A DNA stretch of 64,000 bases from Lachnospiraceae bacterium UBA5899 (GTDB lineage: Bacteria > Bacillota > Clostridia > Lachnospirales > Lachnospiraceae): positions 129,599-193,598 of the forward strand of contig DJEL01000022.1 in NCBI GenBank assembly GCA_002432425.1, read 5' to 3'. Made by a program: the position numbers and the translations under genes. Shown piece after piece: positions 25,633 to 34,525 of this stretch. How positions within the stretch are numbered: the first letter of the stretch is position 1; each line of letters starts with the position of its first letter. Under the pieces are notes generated by a model. That model was given only the letters and a program-made list of their open reading frames with translations, made no database searches and had not been told where the DNA came from.

Positions 25633-27049
25633 GAAATTAGATGCAAGAACAAAATGGAGTTATTGTATAGGTGCGACCGGAAGAGACGCCGCCTATGCAT
25701 TGGTGAGCATGTATCTGATTTTGTATGTGCAATATACCATGAACTTGACCGGTGCGCAGTTTGCGGTGATAAGCGGAGCCATGATTGTGTGCATGGTATG
25801 GGATGCCGTAAATGACCTTTTAATGGGTATCATTATTGAAAATACCCATTTCAAAATGGGGAAATTCAAGCCGTGGATATTGATAGGCTCCCTGACAAAT
25901 GCGGTGGTGATTGTGTGTCTGTTTACTATCCGTCCCAGCGGATGGGGATTTGTGTTATTTTACAGTCTTTTCTATCTTTTATGGGGAATGACTTACACGA
26001 TGAACGACATTGCCTACTGGGGAGTTCTGCCTTCTTTAAGCTCCGACCCGGGAACAAGGGACTCACTGGTAACGATTATGAGCATTTTCGTCTGCATCGG
26101 TCAGTTTTCCGTTGCCGGTGTTGTACCGGTTGTAATAGCGGGAAATGCCGTAACGGCGTACCGGGTAGTAGCGCTTGTGGTAGCACTTGCCCTTGTGGCA
26201 TTTCAGATGCTGACCGCCTTTGGTATAAAAGAAAGAAACAGGGGCGAACAGAAGGAAAAATTGTCATTAAAGGATATGTATCACATTTTTGCCCGGAATG
26301 ACCAGTTGGTGGCAGCAGGCATAGCTTCTATTTTCTTTAACATTACAAACAATATCCTGATTATCTTTGGTGTAAATTTCTTCTATATAGAATATGGCTA
26401 TTCGGAAAGCGGCAATCTGGTATTTTACTTCACGGTAATGTATGGGTTGGGAATGCTTATTTCACAGGCAAGTTATGCTTTTCTGGCAAAACATTTTTCC
26501 AGAAAAAAGATACTGAAAGTTTGCTTTGCGGTTCTTTTAGCAGGGTATGCGTGCTTTATGGGCTTTGGTTACATTCTTCCTAAAAATGTCATTCTGCTGA
26601 ATGCAATCGGGTTTGTTATCTTTTTCTTCCAGGGTCTTATGAACCTTGTAATAGTCGTTATGATTAACAATACCATTGAATATGATGAGGTTAAATCTCA
26701 TGAAAGACACGACTCCGTTATATCGGCAGTCCGTTCTTTCAGTGTCAAACTGGCAGGCGGCATCAATCAGGGATTGTCTACACTGGTGCTTATTGTAAGC
26801 GGTATATATGCCAAAAGCCAGAGCATCAGCGCCTTGGAAATAGAGGTAAACAAGGGACAGCTTTCCAGCGAAGAGGCTTTGGTTCAGGCAAATCATTATA
26901 TTACGGAAATATCTGCTACTCAGGGACTCATGTTCCGGATAGGAATGGTTCTTATACCTGTGCTCGCTTTAATTGTTTCCTATGTAGTTATTCAGAAAAA
27001 ATATCATATTGATGAGGCTGAATATGAAAAACTGCTTCAACAAAAGTAA
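25625..27049 (+). CDS. GPH-family glycoside:cation symporter (MelB type)
   Basis: 474 residues with 12 predicted membrane helices. Family features near the N-terminus are KWSYCIGATGRDAAYALVS, the helix-2 region MIVCMVWDAVNDLLMG and the loop HFKMGKFKPWILIGS, all typical of the glycoside-pentoside-hexuronide group. It should import a glycoside or oligosaccharide together with sodium or protons. It overlaps the GH3 gene by 8 bases, so the imported sugar is probably the GH3 substrate. The central motif NNTIEYDEVKSHERHDSVI also fits the family. Confidence 0.92.
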   Translation: MNEKLDARTKWSYCIGATGRDAAYALVSMYLILYVQYTMNLTGAQFAVISGAMIVCMVWDAVNDLLMGIIIENTHFKMGKFKPWILIGSLTNAVVIVCLFTIRPSGWGFVLFYSLFYLLWGMTYTMNDIAYWGVLPSLSSDPGTRDSLVTIMSIFVCIGQFSVAGVVPVVIAGNAVTAYRVVALVVALALVAFQMLTAFGIKERNRGEQKEKLSLKDMYHIFARNDQLVAAGIASIFFNITNNILIIFGVNFFYIEYGYSESGNLVFYFTVMYGLGMLISQASYAFLAKHFSRKKILKVCFAVLLAGYACFMGFGYILPKNVILLNAIGFVIFFFQGLMNLVIVVMINNTIEYDEVKSHERHDSVISAVRSFSVKLAGGINQGLSTLVLIVSGIYAKSQSISALEIEVNKGQLSSEEALVQANHYITEISATQGLMFRIGMVLIPVLALIVSYVVIQKKYHIDEAEYEKLLQQK

Positions 27050-27069
27050 ATATGCCTATAATTATAGGA

Positions 27070-27109
27070 AGAACCCTGAAAGCACCGGCTTCGGGGTTCT
27101 TTCTTTTTT
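27070..27109 (+). terminator. Terminator of the GH3-symporter operon
   Basis: AGAACCCTGAAAGCACCGG / CTTCGGGGTTCT forms a long hairpin followed by TTCTTTTTT, starting 21 bases after the symporter stop. Confidence 0.85.
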
Positions 27110-27216
27110 GGGCAGGTTGTATTATAATGGGTCAAAACCATGAAAAAGGGGCGAAGCCGTAAAACTGCAACGACAGAAACCCTGAATTTGCAGGTAAATG
27201 AGAGGATTGAGATTGT

Positions 27217-27843
27217 ATGAATGAGAACATGAGAAAACGAAACGAAGCTTTGGCGCAGACCGTTATCAAAGGTCTGCAGTCCCGCAACATGACGGGGCAT
27301 TATGCGGAAAATAAGGAAGAAGCGCTGAAAAAAGCGCTGGAACTGATACCGGAAGAAAGCACCATTGCCATGGGCGGCTGCATGAGCGCCCATGAAATCG
27401 GACTGATTGAAGCACTGGAAAAAGGCAACTATCATTATCTGGACCGCGACAAAATGGATGCAAGGGAAGGACTTCTGGCAGCATATGACGCGGATATCTT
27501 TCTTTCCAGCGCCAATGCCATGACAAACGACGGCATTTTAGTGAATATTGACGGCAATTCCAACCGGGTTTCCTGTATTGCGCAGGGTCCGAAGAAAGTT
27601 ATTTTTATTGTGGGCATGAATAAGGTCTGCGACGATTTGGACAGCGCCATGAAGCGTGCCAGAAACGTAGCGGCGCCCGCCAACGCCCAGAGATTTCCGG
27701 TGAAAACACCCTGTAAGGAAACCGGCAGATGCTACGACTGCAAGTCCCCGGACACCATCTGCTGCCAGTTTTTGATAACGAGATACTCCCGCCACACGGA
27801 CAGAATACATGTTATTCTGGTAAACGACAGTCTGGGATTTTAA
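27217..27843 (+). CDS. LUD domain protein (LutC/YkgG-like)
   Basis: 208 residues. The sequence TIAMGGCMSAHEIGLIEAL, the aspartate-rich DADIFLSSANAMTNDGILV and IDGNSNRVSCIAQGPKKVIF are typical of the LUD (lactate utilisation, DUF162) domain. Near the C-terminus is a Cys-rich stretch (TPCKETGRCYDCKSPDTICC) seen in the stand-alone clostridial versions, possibly a metal or Fe-S site. It stands alone here without lutA/lutB, so a role in lactate oxidation is not supported by neighbours. Flanked by a terminator upstream and a Fur-type box downstream. Confidence 0.88.
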   Translation: MNENMRKRNEALAQTVIKGLQSRNMTGHYAENKEEALKKALELIPEESTIAMGGCMSAHEIGLIEALEKGNYHYLDRDKMDAREGLLAAYDADIFLSSANAMTNDGILVNIDGNSNRVSCIAQGPKKVIFIVGMNKVCDDLDSAMKRARNVAAPANAQRFPVKTPCKETGRCYDCKSPDTICCQFLITRYSRHTDRIHVILVNDSLGF

Positions 27844-27872
27844 AAGACGGCATTTGGAAAATAGACAGAAGC

Positions 27873-27940
27873 AATTTGAAAATTATTTTCAAATTCTGTT
27901 GACAAATAAAAATTTTGCTGTAAAATGAAAATGGTTTTCA
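27873..27940. promoter_or_regulatory. Two Fur/Zur-type boxes around the promoter of the zinc operon
   Basis: A 23-bp dyad, AATTTGAAAAT-T-ATTTTCAAATT (27873-27895), lies directly upstream of the -35 box. A second, TGAAAATGGTTTTCA (27926-27940), covers the transcript start. Between them are TTGACA (27899-27904) and TAAAAT (27921-27926) with a 16-base spacer. Two boxes flanking the promoter suit autorepression by the Fur-family protein encoded immediately downstream. Confidence 0.8.
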
Positions 27941-27956
27941 AATTGGAGGGGTCAGT

Positions 27957-28409
27957 TTGGTAAAAGGACAGTATAAAACAAAGCAAATGACAGAATTGCT
28001 TGCCTATCTGGAAAAAAATCAAGGTAATCATGTTACGGTCAGTGACATATGTGAATATTTTGAAGCCAGGGGAACCGCAATCGGGACAACGACTGTGTAC
28101 CGGCATCTGGAAAAAATGGTTCGGGAAGGTATGGTTACTAAATACGTGATAGACGGAACAAGCAGTGCCTGCTTTGAATACATCGGTGAAAACAATCCGG
28201 AATCAAATACAGTCTGTTACCATTGCAAATGTGAAAAATGTGGAAAACTGATACACCTGCAATGCGGGGAAGTGGAAAACTTAAGGAAGCATGTAATGGA
28301 GCATCACGGATTTCAGATTAATTCATCAAGAACTGTTTTCTATGGAATTTGCGATGAATGCAGAAATGCAGAATTAAAAGAAATTACAGAATTAAAGGAA
28401 ATTACATAA
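27957..28409 (+). CDS. Fur family metalloregulator, probably zinc-responsive (Zur-like)
   Basis: 150 residues. Start codon is TTG at 27957, fixed by GGAGGGG 8 bases upstream. The N-terminal winged helix reads VSDICEYFEARGTAIGTTTV and YRHLEKM. The dimer domain has the structural zinc Cys pairs CKCEKCGK and CDECRN, and His/Cys ligands in LIHLQCGEVENL and HVMEHHGFQ. The genes that follow encode a zinc-type ABC transporter with a His-rich binding protein, so zinc is the likely co-repressor. The tail ELKEITELKEIT is a short direct repeat. Confidence 0.9.
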   Translation: MVKGQYKTKQMTELLAYLEKNQGNHVTVSDICEYFEARGTAIGTTTVYRHLEKMVREGMVTKYVIDGTSSACFEYIGENNPESNTVCYHCKCEKCGKLIHLQCGEVENLRKHVMEHHGFQINSSRTVFYGICDECRNAELKEITELKEIT

Positions 28410-28438
28410 TACAGAATAAAAAGAAGGAGGCGATGATA

Positions 28439-28729
28439 ATGAACAGAAAGAAAAGTGCGGTTTTTATCTGCATAATCTTTTTATTTGTTACATTTGCTTC
28501 CCTTTTTTATATTGCCGGGGAAGAAAACCACGATTGTACGGGCGAAGACTGCCCGGTCTGCGCCTGTGTTCATCAGGCAGAACAGACGTTGCGGAACATC
28601 GGAACCGGAAAAATCGTAACCCCGTTCGTGGGTACGTTTATGGCAGAGAGCGGAATTCTTCTTGCTCTTCCTGTTCTTTATCTTTGTTTCACATCACTTG
28701 TAAATCAAAAAGTACGGTTGAATGATTGA
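28439..28729 (+). CDS. Small membrane protein with Cys/His-rich segment
   Basis: 96 residues from ATG 28439, chosen for AGAAGGAGG upstream. An N-terminal membrane helix (VFICIIFLFVTFASLFYIAG) is followed by HDCTGEDCPVCACVHQAEQT, a compact Cys/His cluster able to bind metal, and a second hydrophobic helix (GILLALPVLYLCFTSLV). No named family. It lies between the Fur-type regulator and the zinc transporter genes, followed by a hairpin, so it probably takes part in metal sensing or handling at the membrane; this is inference from context. Confidence 0.75.
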   Translation: MNRKKSAVFICIIFLFVTFASLFYIAGEENHDCTGEDCPVCACVHQAEQTLRNIGTGKIVTPFVGTFMAESGILLALPVLYLCFTSLVNQKVRLND

Positions 28730-28747
28730 ATAAAACTTCCGTGAGGA

Positions 28748-28777
28748 AAGGTATGCAAGGTCATACCTTCTGTTTTT
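28748..28777 (+). terminator. Hairpin terminator before the zinc-binding protein gene
   Basis: AAGGTATG-CAAGGT-CATACCTT followed by CTGTTTTT. It may terminate part of the transcripts from the regulator genes or act as an attenuator for the transporter. Confidence 0.6.
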
Positions 28778-28811
28778 GTATCTATTTTTAGAATAATCGG
28801 AGGTTTTATTT

Positions 28812-29906
28812 ATGAAAAAATTAATATCTGTTTTATTGGCAGCAGTAATGGTGGCATTTTGTTTTGCTGCCTGCGGTCAGAAAAAAACCGTTGTTCCGGA
28901 AGAAACCAAGGCTGTTTCCGGCGAAACATCATCAGAAAGTTCCCAGAATAACGAGAATACTCCCAAAGATAAAATAAAGGTTGTTACTACAATATTCCCG
29001 GAGTACGACTGGGTTTGCCAGATTGCCGGTGAGGAAGCATCCAATCTTGACATTACCATGCTTCTTGATAACGGCGTGGATTTACACAGCTACCAGCCTA
29101 CGGCAGATGACATTATGAAAATTTCGGATTGTGACCTTTTTGTTTATGTAGGAGGGGAATCCGATGAATGGGTGGAAGATGCACTCAAGGAAGCCGTAAA
29201 TAAAGACATGAAGGTTATAAATCTTCTCGAAGTTCTCGGTGATTCCGTAAAAAACGAAGAAGTAGTGGAAGGTATGCAGGAAGAGGAGCATGAACACGAA
29301 GAGGACATGGAAGAGGAGCATGAGGATGAACATGAAGATGAGGACGAACACGAGCACGAGCACGAAGAAGAAAAGGACGAGCACGTATGGCTGTCCCTGA
29401 AGAATGCAAAGACTCTGGTTGGTGCGCTTTCCGATGCACTGCAGGAGATTGACCCTGAAAACAAGGACGTTTATACCGCCAATGCGGCTGCCTATGTGGG
29501 AAAGCTTTCCGATCTGGATAAAGAATATCAGGAAGCAGTAGATAATGCATCACAGAAAACCGTTTTATTCGGTGACCGTTTCCCGTTCCGCTATCTGGTG
29601 GATGATTACGGTCTGAGCTACTACGCCGCTTTTGTGGGCTGCTCCGCCGAAACCGAAGCCAGCTTTGAAACGATAACCTTCCTGGCACAGAAAGTAGACG
29701 AGCTCGGTCTGAAATCTGTATTAACCATCGAAAAATCGGACGGAAAAATCGCAAAGACCATTATTGAGAATACGAAGGATAAAAACCAGACTGTTCTGGC
29801 AATGGATTCCATGCAGTCAACTACATCGGAAGATGTTAAAAACGGAACCACATACCTTTCCGTTATGGAAAGCAATCTGGAAGTTCTGAAGAAAGCATTA
29901 CAGTAA
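28812..29906 (+). CDS. znuA: Zinc ABC transporter substrate-binding lipoprotein
   Basis: 364 residues. Lipoprotein signal peptide MKKLISVLLAAVMVAFCF with lipobox FAAC. Cluster A-1 fold features: VVTTIFPEYDWVCQI, metal ligand His in VDLHSYQPT, then a loop of about 40 residues rich in His, Glu and Asp (EEEHEHEEDMEEEHEDEHED), then DEHVWLSLKNA, and later FGDRFPFRYLVDDYGL and ETEASFETI. The His-rich loop is diagnostic of zinc-type binding proteins such as ZnuA/AdcA. The loop here is unusually acidic. It delivers zinc to the ZnuB-type permease encoded downstream. Control by the upstream Fur-type regulator is very likely. Confidence 0.92.
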   Translation: MKKLISVLLAAVMVAFCFAACGQKKTVVPEETKAVSGETSSESSQNNENTPKDKIKVVTTIFPEYDWVCQIAGEEASNLDITMLLDNGVDLHSYQPTADDIMKISDCDLFVYVGGESDEWVEDALKEAVNKDMKVINLLEVLGDSVKNEEVVEGMQEEEHEHEEDMEEEHEDEHEDEDEHEHEHEEEKDEHVWLSLKNAKTLVGALSDALQEIDPENKDVYTANAAAYVGKLSDLDKEYQEAVDNASQKTVLFGDRFPFRYLVDDYGLSYYAAFVGCSAETEASFETITFLAQKVDELGLKSVLTIEKSDGKIAKTIIENTKDKNQTVLAMDSMQSTTSEDVKNGTTYLSVMESNLEVLKKALQ

Positions 29907-29918
29907 GGAGGTATCCCC

Positions 29919-30632
29919 ATGCCATATATTTCCGGCAGTCATTTATCCATAGGATACGAAGGAAAAGAAATTCTGACAGATATCAGCTTTAAGGTGGAAA
30001 GAGGTGATTATCTTTACATTGTCGGAGAAAACGGTTCCGGAAAATCCACACTGATGAAAACCATTCTGGGTCTGCTGACGCCTTTGAAGGGAGAAATCAT
30101 TCTGGGTGACGGGCTTAAGAAGGATGAAATCGGTTATCTTTCGCAACAGACACCGGTGCAAAGGGATTTCCCGGCATCCGTAAAGGAAATAGTACTTTCG
30201 GGCTGCCAGGGACGTATGGGGTGGCGTCCGTTTTATACAAAGGAAGAAAAGGCTCTTGCAGAAGAAAATATGCAGTTTATGCATGTCGCAGAACTTGAAA
30301 AAAGATGCTTCCGCGAGTTGTCCGGCGGCCAGCAGCAGAGAGTTCTGCTGGCAAGAGCCCTTTGTGCAACGAAAAAACTCCTTCTTCTGGACGAACCGGT
30401 ATCCGGTCTGGACCCTAAAGTAACGGAGGAAATGTATCAGCTTATTGAGCGGCTGAACCGGGAAAACCGTATTACGGTGATTATGATATCCCATGACATA
30501 AGAGCCGCAGTTACTTATGCCAGTCATATTTTGTTTATAGGAAAAAATATTTTTTACGGAACAAAAGAAGACTACCTGAAAAATACGGAAGGAAAGGGCT
30601 TTTTCGGAGCAGAGGAGGTGCACCATGAGTGA
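29919..30632 (+). CDS. znuC: Zinc ABC transporter ATP-binding protein
   Basis: 237 residues with Walker A GENGSGKSTLMKT, Q-loop GYLSQQTPVQRDFPA, signature LSGGQQQRVLLARAL, Walker B KLLLLDEPVSGLD and switch His in MISHD. It follows the binding protein by 12 bases and overlaps the permease gene by 8, so the three are co-translated. It powers zinc import across the cell membrane. A good AAGGAGG site precedes the start. Confidence 0.93.
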   Translation: MPYISGSHLSIGYEGKEILTDISFKVERGDYLYIVGENGSGKSTLMKTILGLLTPLKGEIILGDGLKKDEIGYLSQQTPVQRDFPASVKEIVLSGCQGRMGWRPFYTKEEKALAEENMQFMHVAELEKRCFRELSGGQQQRVLLARALCATKKLLLLDEPVSGLDPKVTEEMYQLIERLNRENRITVIMISHDIRAAVTYASHILFIGKNIFYGTKEDYLKNTEGKGFFGAEEVHHE

Positions 30633-31473
30633 GATGATAAGCAAATTGAGTATGTATTTCCAATATCCGTTTGTAAGATATGCCATGATTGTAGGAATTC
30701 TGATAGCTCTTTGCTCCTCCCTGCTGGGAGTTACCCTTGTTTTGAAGAGATTTTCCTTTATCGGAGACGGTTTGTCCCACGTAGCTTTTGGAGCAATGGC
30801 GGTGGCATCGGTTCTTAATCTGACAAATAATATGCTCTTCATATTGCCGGTTACGGTTCTGTGTGCCGTTTTATTGCTGCGGACGGGGCAGAACACAAAA
30901 ATAAAAGGGGATGCGGCGATTGCCATGATATCGGTAGGTGCACTGGCTATTGGGTATCTGCTTATGAATATTTTTGCAACCGGTCCGAATTTATCCGGTG
31001 ATGTATGCAGCACTTTGTTTGGCTCAACCTCCATTCTGACCCTGACGCAGGGACAGGTGGTGTTGTGCTGTGTGCTGTCGGTCATAGTAGTTATCGTTTA
31101 TGTTTTGTTTTATCATAAAATTTTCTGCGTTACTTTTGATGAAAATTTTGCAAAAGCAACGGGAATGAAAACAGATTTATATAATCTGCTGATTGCTGTA
31201 ATTACGGCGGTTATTATAGTTCTCGCCATGAATCTGGTAGGTTCCCTGCTCATTTCGGCGCTTGTTATATTTCCTGCCCTGTCGGCAATGCGGATATTCC
31301 GTACTTTTTTCCGCGTAACCGTGTGTGCTGTGTGTCTGTCGGTTTTCTGCGCGGTTGTAGGTATTCTGCTGTCCATTCTGGCGGGAACTCCGGTAGGCTC
31401 CACTATTGTTGCCGTTGATATAGCCGCTTTTCTGGTAAGCTGTCTTGCAGGCAGAATAGCGGGTAAGTCGTAA
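30625..31473 (+). CDS. znuB: Zinc ABC transporter permease
   Basis: 282 residues, about eight to nine membrane helices, typical of the ABC-3 metal permease family: YAMIVGILIALCSSLLGVTL, RFSFIGDGLSHVAFGAMAVA, then GSTSILTLTQGQVVLCCVLS and LVGSLLISALVIFPALSAMR. It forms the channel for zinc import with the ATP-binding protein, whose gene it overlaps by 8 bases. Confidence 0.93.
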   Translation: MSEMISKLSMYFQYPFVRYAMIVGILIALCSSLLGVTLVLKRFSFIGDGLSHVAFGAMAVASVLNLTNNMLFILPVTVLCAVLLLRTGQNTKIKGDAAIAMISVGALAIGYLLMNIFATGPNLSGDVCSTLFGSTSILTLTQGQVVLCCVLSVIVVIVYVLFYHKIFCVTFDENFAKATGMKTDLYNLLIAVITAVIIVLAMNLVGSLLISALVIFPALSAMRIFRTFFRVTVCAVCLSVFCAVVGILLSILAGTPVGSTIVAVDIAAFLVSCLAGRIAGKS

Positions 31474-31494
31474 AAAAGAAAAAGAGGTGGACAT

Positions 31495-32073
31495 ATGAAG
31501 CACGTGAAAAAATATATTCTGGTATTTGTCAGTATTCTGCTCATAAGCGGGTGTGGGAATAAAACCGGAAAAAACAAGATAGTGAACAGTACAAACCCCG
31601 TGGATGAAATCATTAACAATCAATCGGAAGAAACAACAGAATCAACGATATCAACAGAAACAACAGTATCGACCGGGGAAGCCGGTCAGATAACGGAAGA
31701 AGAGACAGCTGCGGAAGTGCAGACGGTCGATTATGACCTTACGAAAATGAGCAGCGACATGGTGTATGTAATGGTATACCAGATGATGACCGCACCGGAC
31801 AGATACGTGGGAAAAACATTCCGGATAGACGGAAATTTTTATGCAACCTATTATGAGCCTACAGAAAAATATTACTATTATTGCATTATTCAGGATGCTA
31901 CCGCCTGCTGTGCCCAGGGCATGGAATTTGTATGGGATGACGGTTCCCATATTTATCCGGACGAATACCCGGAGAACAATGCAAATGTAGTAGTAGAAGG
32001 CACTTTTGAAACTTATACGGAGGAAGGCGATGACAGTTTGTACTGCAGGCTTTCCAATGCCACCCTGGAATAG
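31495..32073 (+). CDS. Lipoprotein with OB-fold-like domain, in the zinc operon
   Basis: 192 residues. Signal peptide MKHVKKYILVFVSILL with lipobox ISGC, then a Thr/Glu-rich linker to about residue 75. A globular domain of about 110 residues follows: VYQMMTAPDRYVGKTFRIDG, then YYCIIQDATACCAQGMEFV and ANVVVEGTFETY. This beta-rich layout resembles the small OB-like domain found in YcgQ/DUF1980-type proteins, but I would not assign it firmly. It lies 21 bases after the zinc permease and is probably in the same operon, suggesting a role in metal handling outside the cell membrane. Confidence 0.75.
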   Translation: MKHVKKYILVFVSILLISGCGNKTGKNKIVNSTNPVDEIINNQSEETTESTISTETTVSTGEAGQITEEETAAEVQTVDYDLTKMSSDMVYVMVYQMMTAPDRYVGKTFRIDGNFYATYYEPTEKYYYYCIIQDATACCAQGMEFVWDDGSHIYPDEYPENNANVVVEGTFETYTEEGDDSLYCRLSNATLE

Positions 32074-32086
32074 GCGCTGCCTTTTT

Positions 32087-32512
32087 TTACTGTTTCGGCA
32101 GCCGCCTGAACTCCAGGGGAGAAACGCCGTACTGTTCCGCAAAAACTCTGGCAAATTTCCCCTGATTTTCATATCCTACGGCATTGGCGACTTCAATGAC
32201 TTTAAGGCTGGTGGACTCTAACAGTTCAGCAGCTTTTTCCATGCGCTTCTTTCCAGGTCATTCATAATGAGCGCCTCAGCTTCTTTCACAATGGCATAGC
32301 GGTTCCCGGCAAGGGACACATCACACCTGCCGCTGATGCAGAAATTGAGTATCAGCATATCTTCGGAAAAAACCGAGCTGTCGCCTCTTGCCCAGCTATC
32401 GGTGTAAAATACGGTTAAAGGACATGCTGATGCCCGGCGCCAGGAGGTAAAAATCCACCAGACCCTCGTTATCTTTTTTTACACAAAAATGAGTTTGTTC
32501 CATCGTATTCAT
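32087..32512 (-). pseudogene. Decayed AraC family regulator
   Basis: A start with GAGG ribosome site is present at 32512, followed by MNTMEQTHFCVKKDNEGLVD, but the frame stops after about 40 codons. Further pieces continue in other frames: SEDMLILNFCISGRCDVSLA (effector domain), then directly the end of an AraC domain, VIEVANAVGYENQGKFARVF and EQYGVSPLEFRRL. The middle, including the first helix-turn-helix, is missing. So there is a large internal deletion plus frameshifts. Confidence 0.7.
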
Positions 32513-32696
32513 GTCCTCATTCTATCAGCTCCCCCTGGGATTGACAATAATACGCCGGAAAGAAAATTGCTAAACGGGCTTAAATTAACGGAATGGATTT
32601 TACATAATAGCACGGATTTGCTACCATTCAGAAAGTTAGATGCAGCTAATTAAATACTGTTTGGATTGGAAAACAGGTGAAAGGAAGGAATGGCAA

Positions 32697-32885
32697 ATGG
32701 ATAAAATGACACTTTCCGAGGCAGAACCCGGGAAAAAGTATACAGTGGAAGAAATTAAAGACGAAGCGCGTCTGGTGAACCGTCTGTCCTCCATGGGGCT
32801 GATGTGCGGTAGCACCTTTGAGGTGTGCCAGAACCGTAAAAAGCAGCCGGTTCCGATGAGGAAGTCATCACCAAAGATTACATAA
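32697..32885 (+). pseudogene. feoA: FeoA-like fragment (ferrous iron transport), truncated
   Basis: MDKMTLSEAEPGKKYTVEEI, then RLVNRLSSMGLMCGSTFEVC is the N-terminal two thirds of a FeoA SH3-like protein. The normal C-terminus is replaced: the frame runs into DNA that in a shifted frame reads as the G-domain region of FeoB. An internal deletion seems to have joined feoA to feoB. It would normally help the FeoB ferrous iron channel; this copy should be non-functional. Confidence 0.65.
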
Positions 32886-33660
32886 CCCCCGGTAACGCGG
32901 ACCCGGTTCTTGTCATGGCGGATGCATCCCAGTTAAAAAGAAGCCTGTATATGCTGGCGGATTTTGTGGGCACGAAGGTTCCCGCAGTTCTGGTGCTTAA
33001 TATGATGGATGTGGCGCAGGGGCCGGGAATAACGGTTGATACCGGCAGACTTTCCGAAAAATTGGGCATTCCGGTGGTTCCCATGTTTGCCATCCGGAAA
33101 AAAGATTACGGGGTGCTTTACGAAACCATGGATAAGGCGCTGAAAGAAAAGCCCATGATTGACCGGGAAAAACTGGCATCCGCTATCCTTACGGGAATAT
33201 CGGCGGTGCTGCGTCCTGCCATGGAAAAAATAAATGTGCACCCACTCCTGGGTGGTTTACAAGGTATTCGGCAATTTCCAAGGAGTCCCTGCTCGGCGTC
33301 CTGAATAGCCTTTACGGCACGGGTGGCAGTCTGGTAAGCTCCACCTTCGGCGCCAAGGTAGCAGGCAGCGCCGCCGGCATTTCCGACATTCTCGCAGCGA
33401 ACTTCACTAAAGCGGAAGATCTGGCGTTCATTTTTGCCATCAGCTTCAACATGCCCTGCATCAGTGCGCTGGTTGCCACCGTCAGGGAAACCCACTCCGT
33501 GAAATGGATTGCCAAGATTGGTGTGTTTTACACGGCAGCAGCCCTTCTGGTTTCCTGCATCGTGTACCATGTGGGATTGCTGGTGTTTCATGGTGTACAA
33601 ATAATTCGTAAAAATTTAACGATTTTACGATTGAAATCAAGGGAATTGATGTTAGAATAG
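32855..33660 (+). pseudogene. feoB: FeoB ferrous iron transporter remnant with internal deletion
   Basis: Two separated FeoB segments remain. The first contains the G-protein part: MADASQLKRSLYMLADFVG, VPAVLVLNMMDVAQGPGI with the G4 motif NMMD, and KLGIPVVPMFAIRKKDYG. After about 33260 the sequence jumps, in another frame, to the C-terminal membrane part: LLGVLNSLYGTGGSLVSSTF, FIFAISFNMPCISALVATVR and IGVFYTAAALLVSCIVYHVG. Most of the channel is gone. A full FeoB is about 700-800 residues; less than 250 are left here. Confidence 0.75.
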
Positions 33661-33714
33661 CAAATAGGGAAATTGGATAATTGGAAAATGGAATACAAAA
33701 AAGGAGGTGTTTAT

Positions 33715-34509
33715 ATGGCAACTTCAAGTATCACGAAAAATTTTGTTATATCAGAAAACCAACAGGTTGAAATGTTTGCTGATGCAGTTGAAGCATCTGC
33801 CAATAATCGTCCGGTTCGTATTCCGGTCAAAGCTGATTTTCTGACGGACCCCGCAGATATAATAAAATTAATGGAGAAAGAAAGTATGCATGCAAACAAT
33901 AAGTACTCGGTTGTCAGCATGCGGAGTTATCTTTCTGGTAATAGTGAACTCGGAGAGGATATTTTAACACAAATTCTCTCCGAGTTTTCTTGTATAAAAA
34001 ATCCGGATGTTGACCAATTTTTAAAAAATAGGGCAGTGGAATTTACAAAGAAAAATCAATCAGTTACCTATCTGGTTTTTGCAGTGGATGATGGATGATT
34101 TCTGTTAGGTTATTTTACAATAGCCGTCAAACCATTAGCAGTCAGATGGGACATGGTTAATGGACAAATGAGCAGCCGTGCAAGAAACAAAATAAAGCGC
34201 ATAAGCGAATTGGATGAAATGACACAAAGTTATACTATGGCTGCCTGTCTGATTGCTCAGCTTGGTAAGAATTTTTCGGATAATGCGGATAAAAGAATAT
34301 CCGGTGTAGAGTTGCTGGAACTTGCGTGGCAGGTTGTGGAACGAATACAACAACTTGCCGGAGGAATGGTTGTATTTTTAGAAGCAAATAATGAAGAAAG
34401 TTTGCTGGATTTTTATACCGGGAACGGATTTCAGAAATTTGATACCAGACAAACGGCATCTATCAATAAAGAACCGCATGAGTTGGTTCAATTATTAGGA
34501 ATGCCCTGA
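33715..34509 (+). pseudogene. GNAT toxin-like acetyltransferase fused to antitoxin-like N-terminus, interrupted by in-frame TGA
   Basis: AAAGGAGG precedes ATG 33715. Residues 1-55 (FVISENQQVEMFADAVEASA, RPVRIPVKADFLTDP) resemble the small antitoxin that I recall preceding GNAT toxins in Lachnospiraceae. From about residue 62 the sequence is the GNAT protein (YSVVSMRSYLSGNSELGEDI, FLKNRAVEFTKKNQSVTYLV). The frame meets TGA at 34096-34098 after AVDDG and continues in the same frame with FLLGYFTIAVKPL, then GKNFSDNADKRISGVELLEL and MVVFLEANNEESLLDFYTGN to 34509. A TGG-to-TGA change is the simplest explanation. The fusion and stop suggest a dead toxin-antitoxin pair. Confidence 0.65.
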
Positions 34510-34525
34510 TAAATTTATACCTTAT

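Noticed and set aside
29943..31085. Minus-strand frame of 380 codons opposite the zinc ABC genes
   Set aside because: Shadow of the znuC/znuB-type genes, which have full motif support on the plus strand.
34096..34098. In-frame TGA as a selenocysteine codon in the GNAT-like gene
   Set aside because: No SECIS-like hairpin is visible directly after the TGA and the family is not known to use selenocysteine; a nonsense change is simpler.
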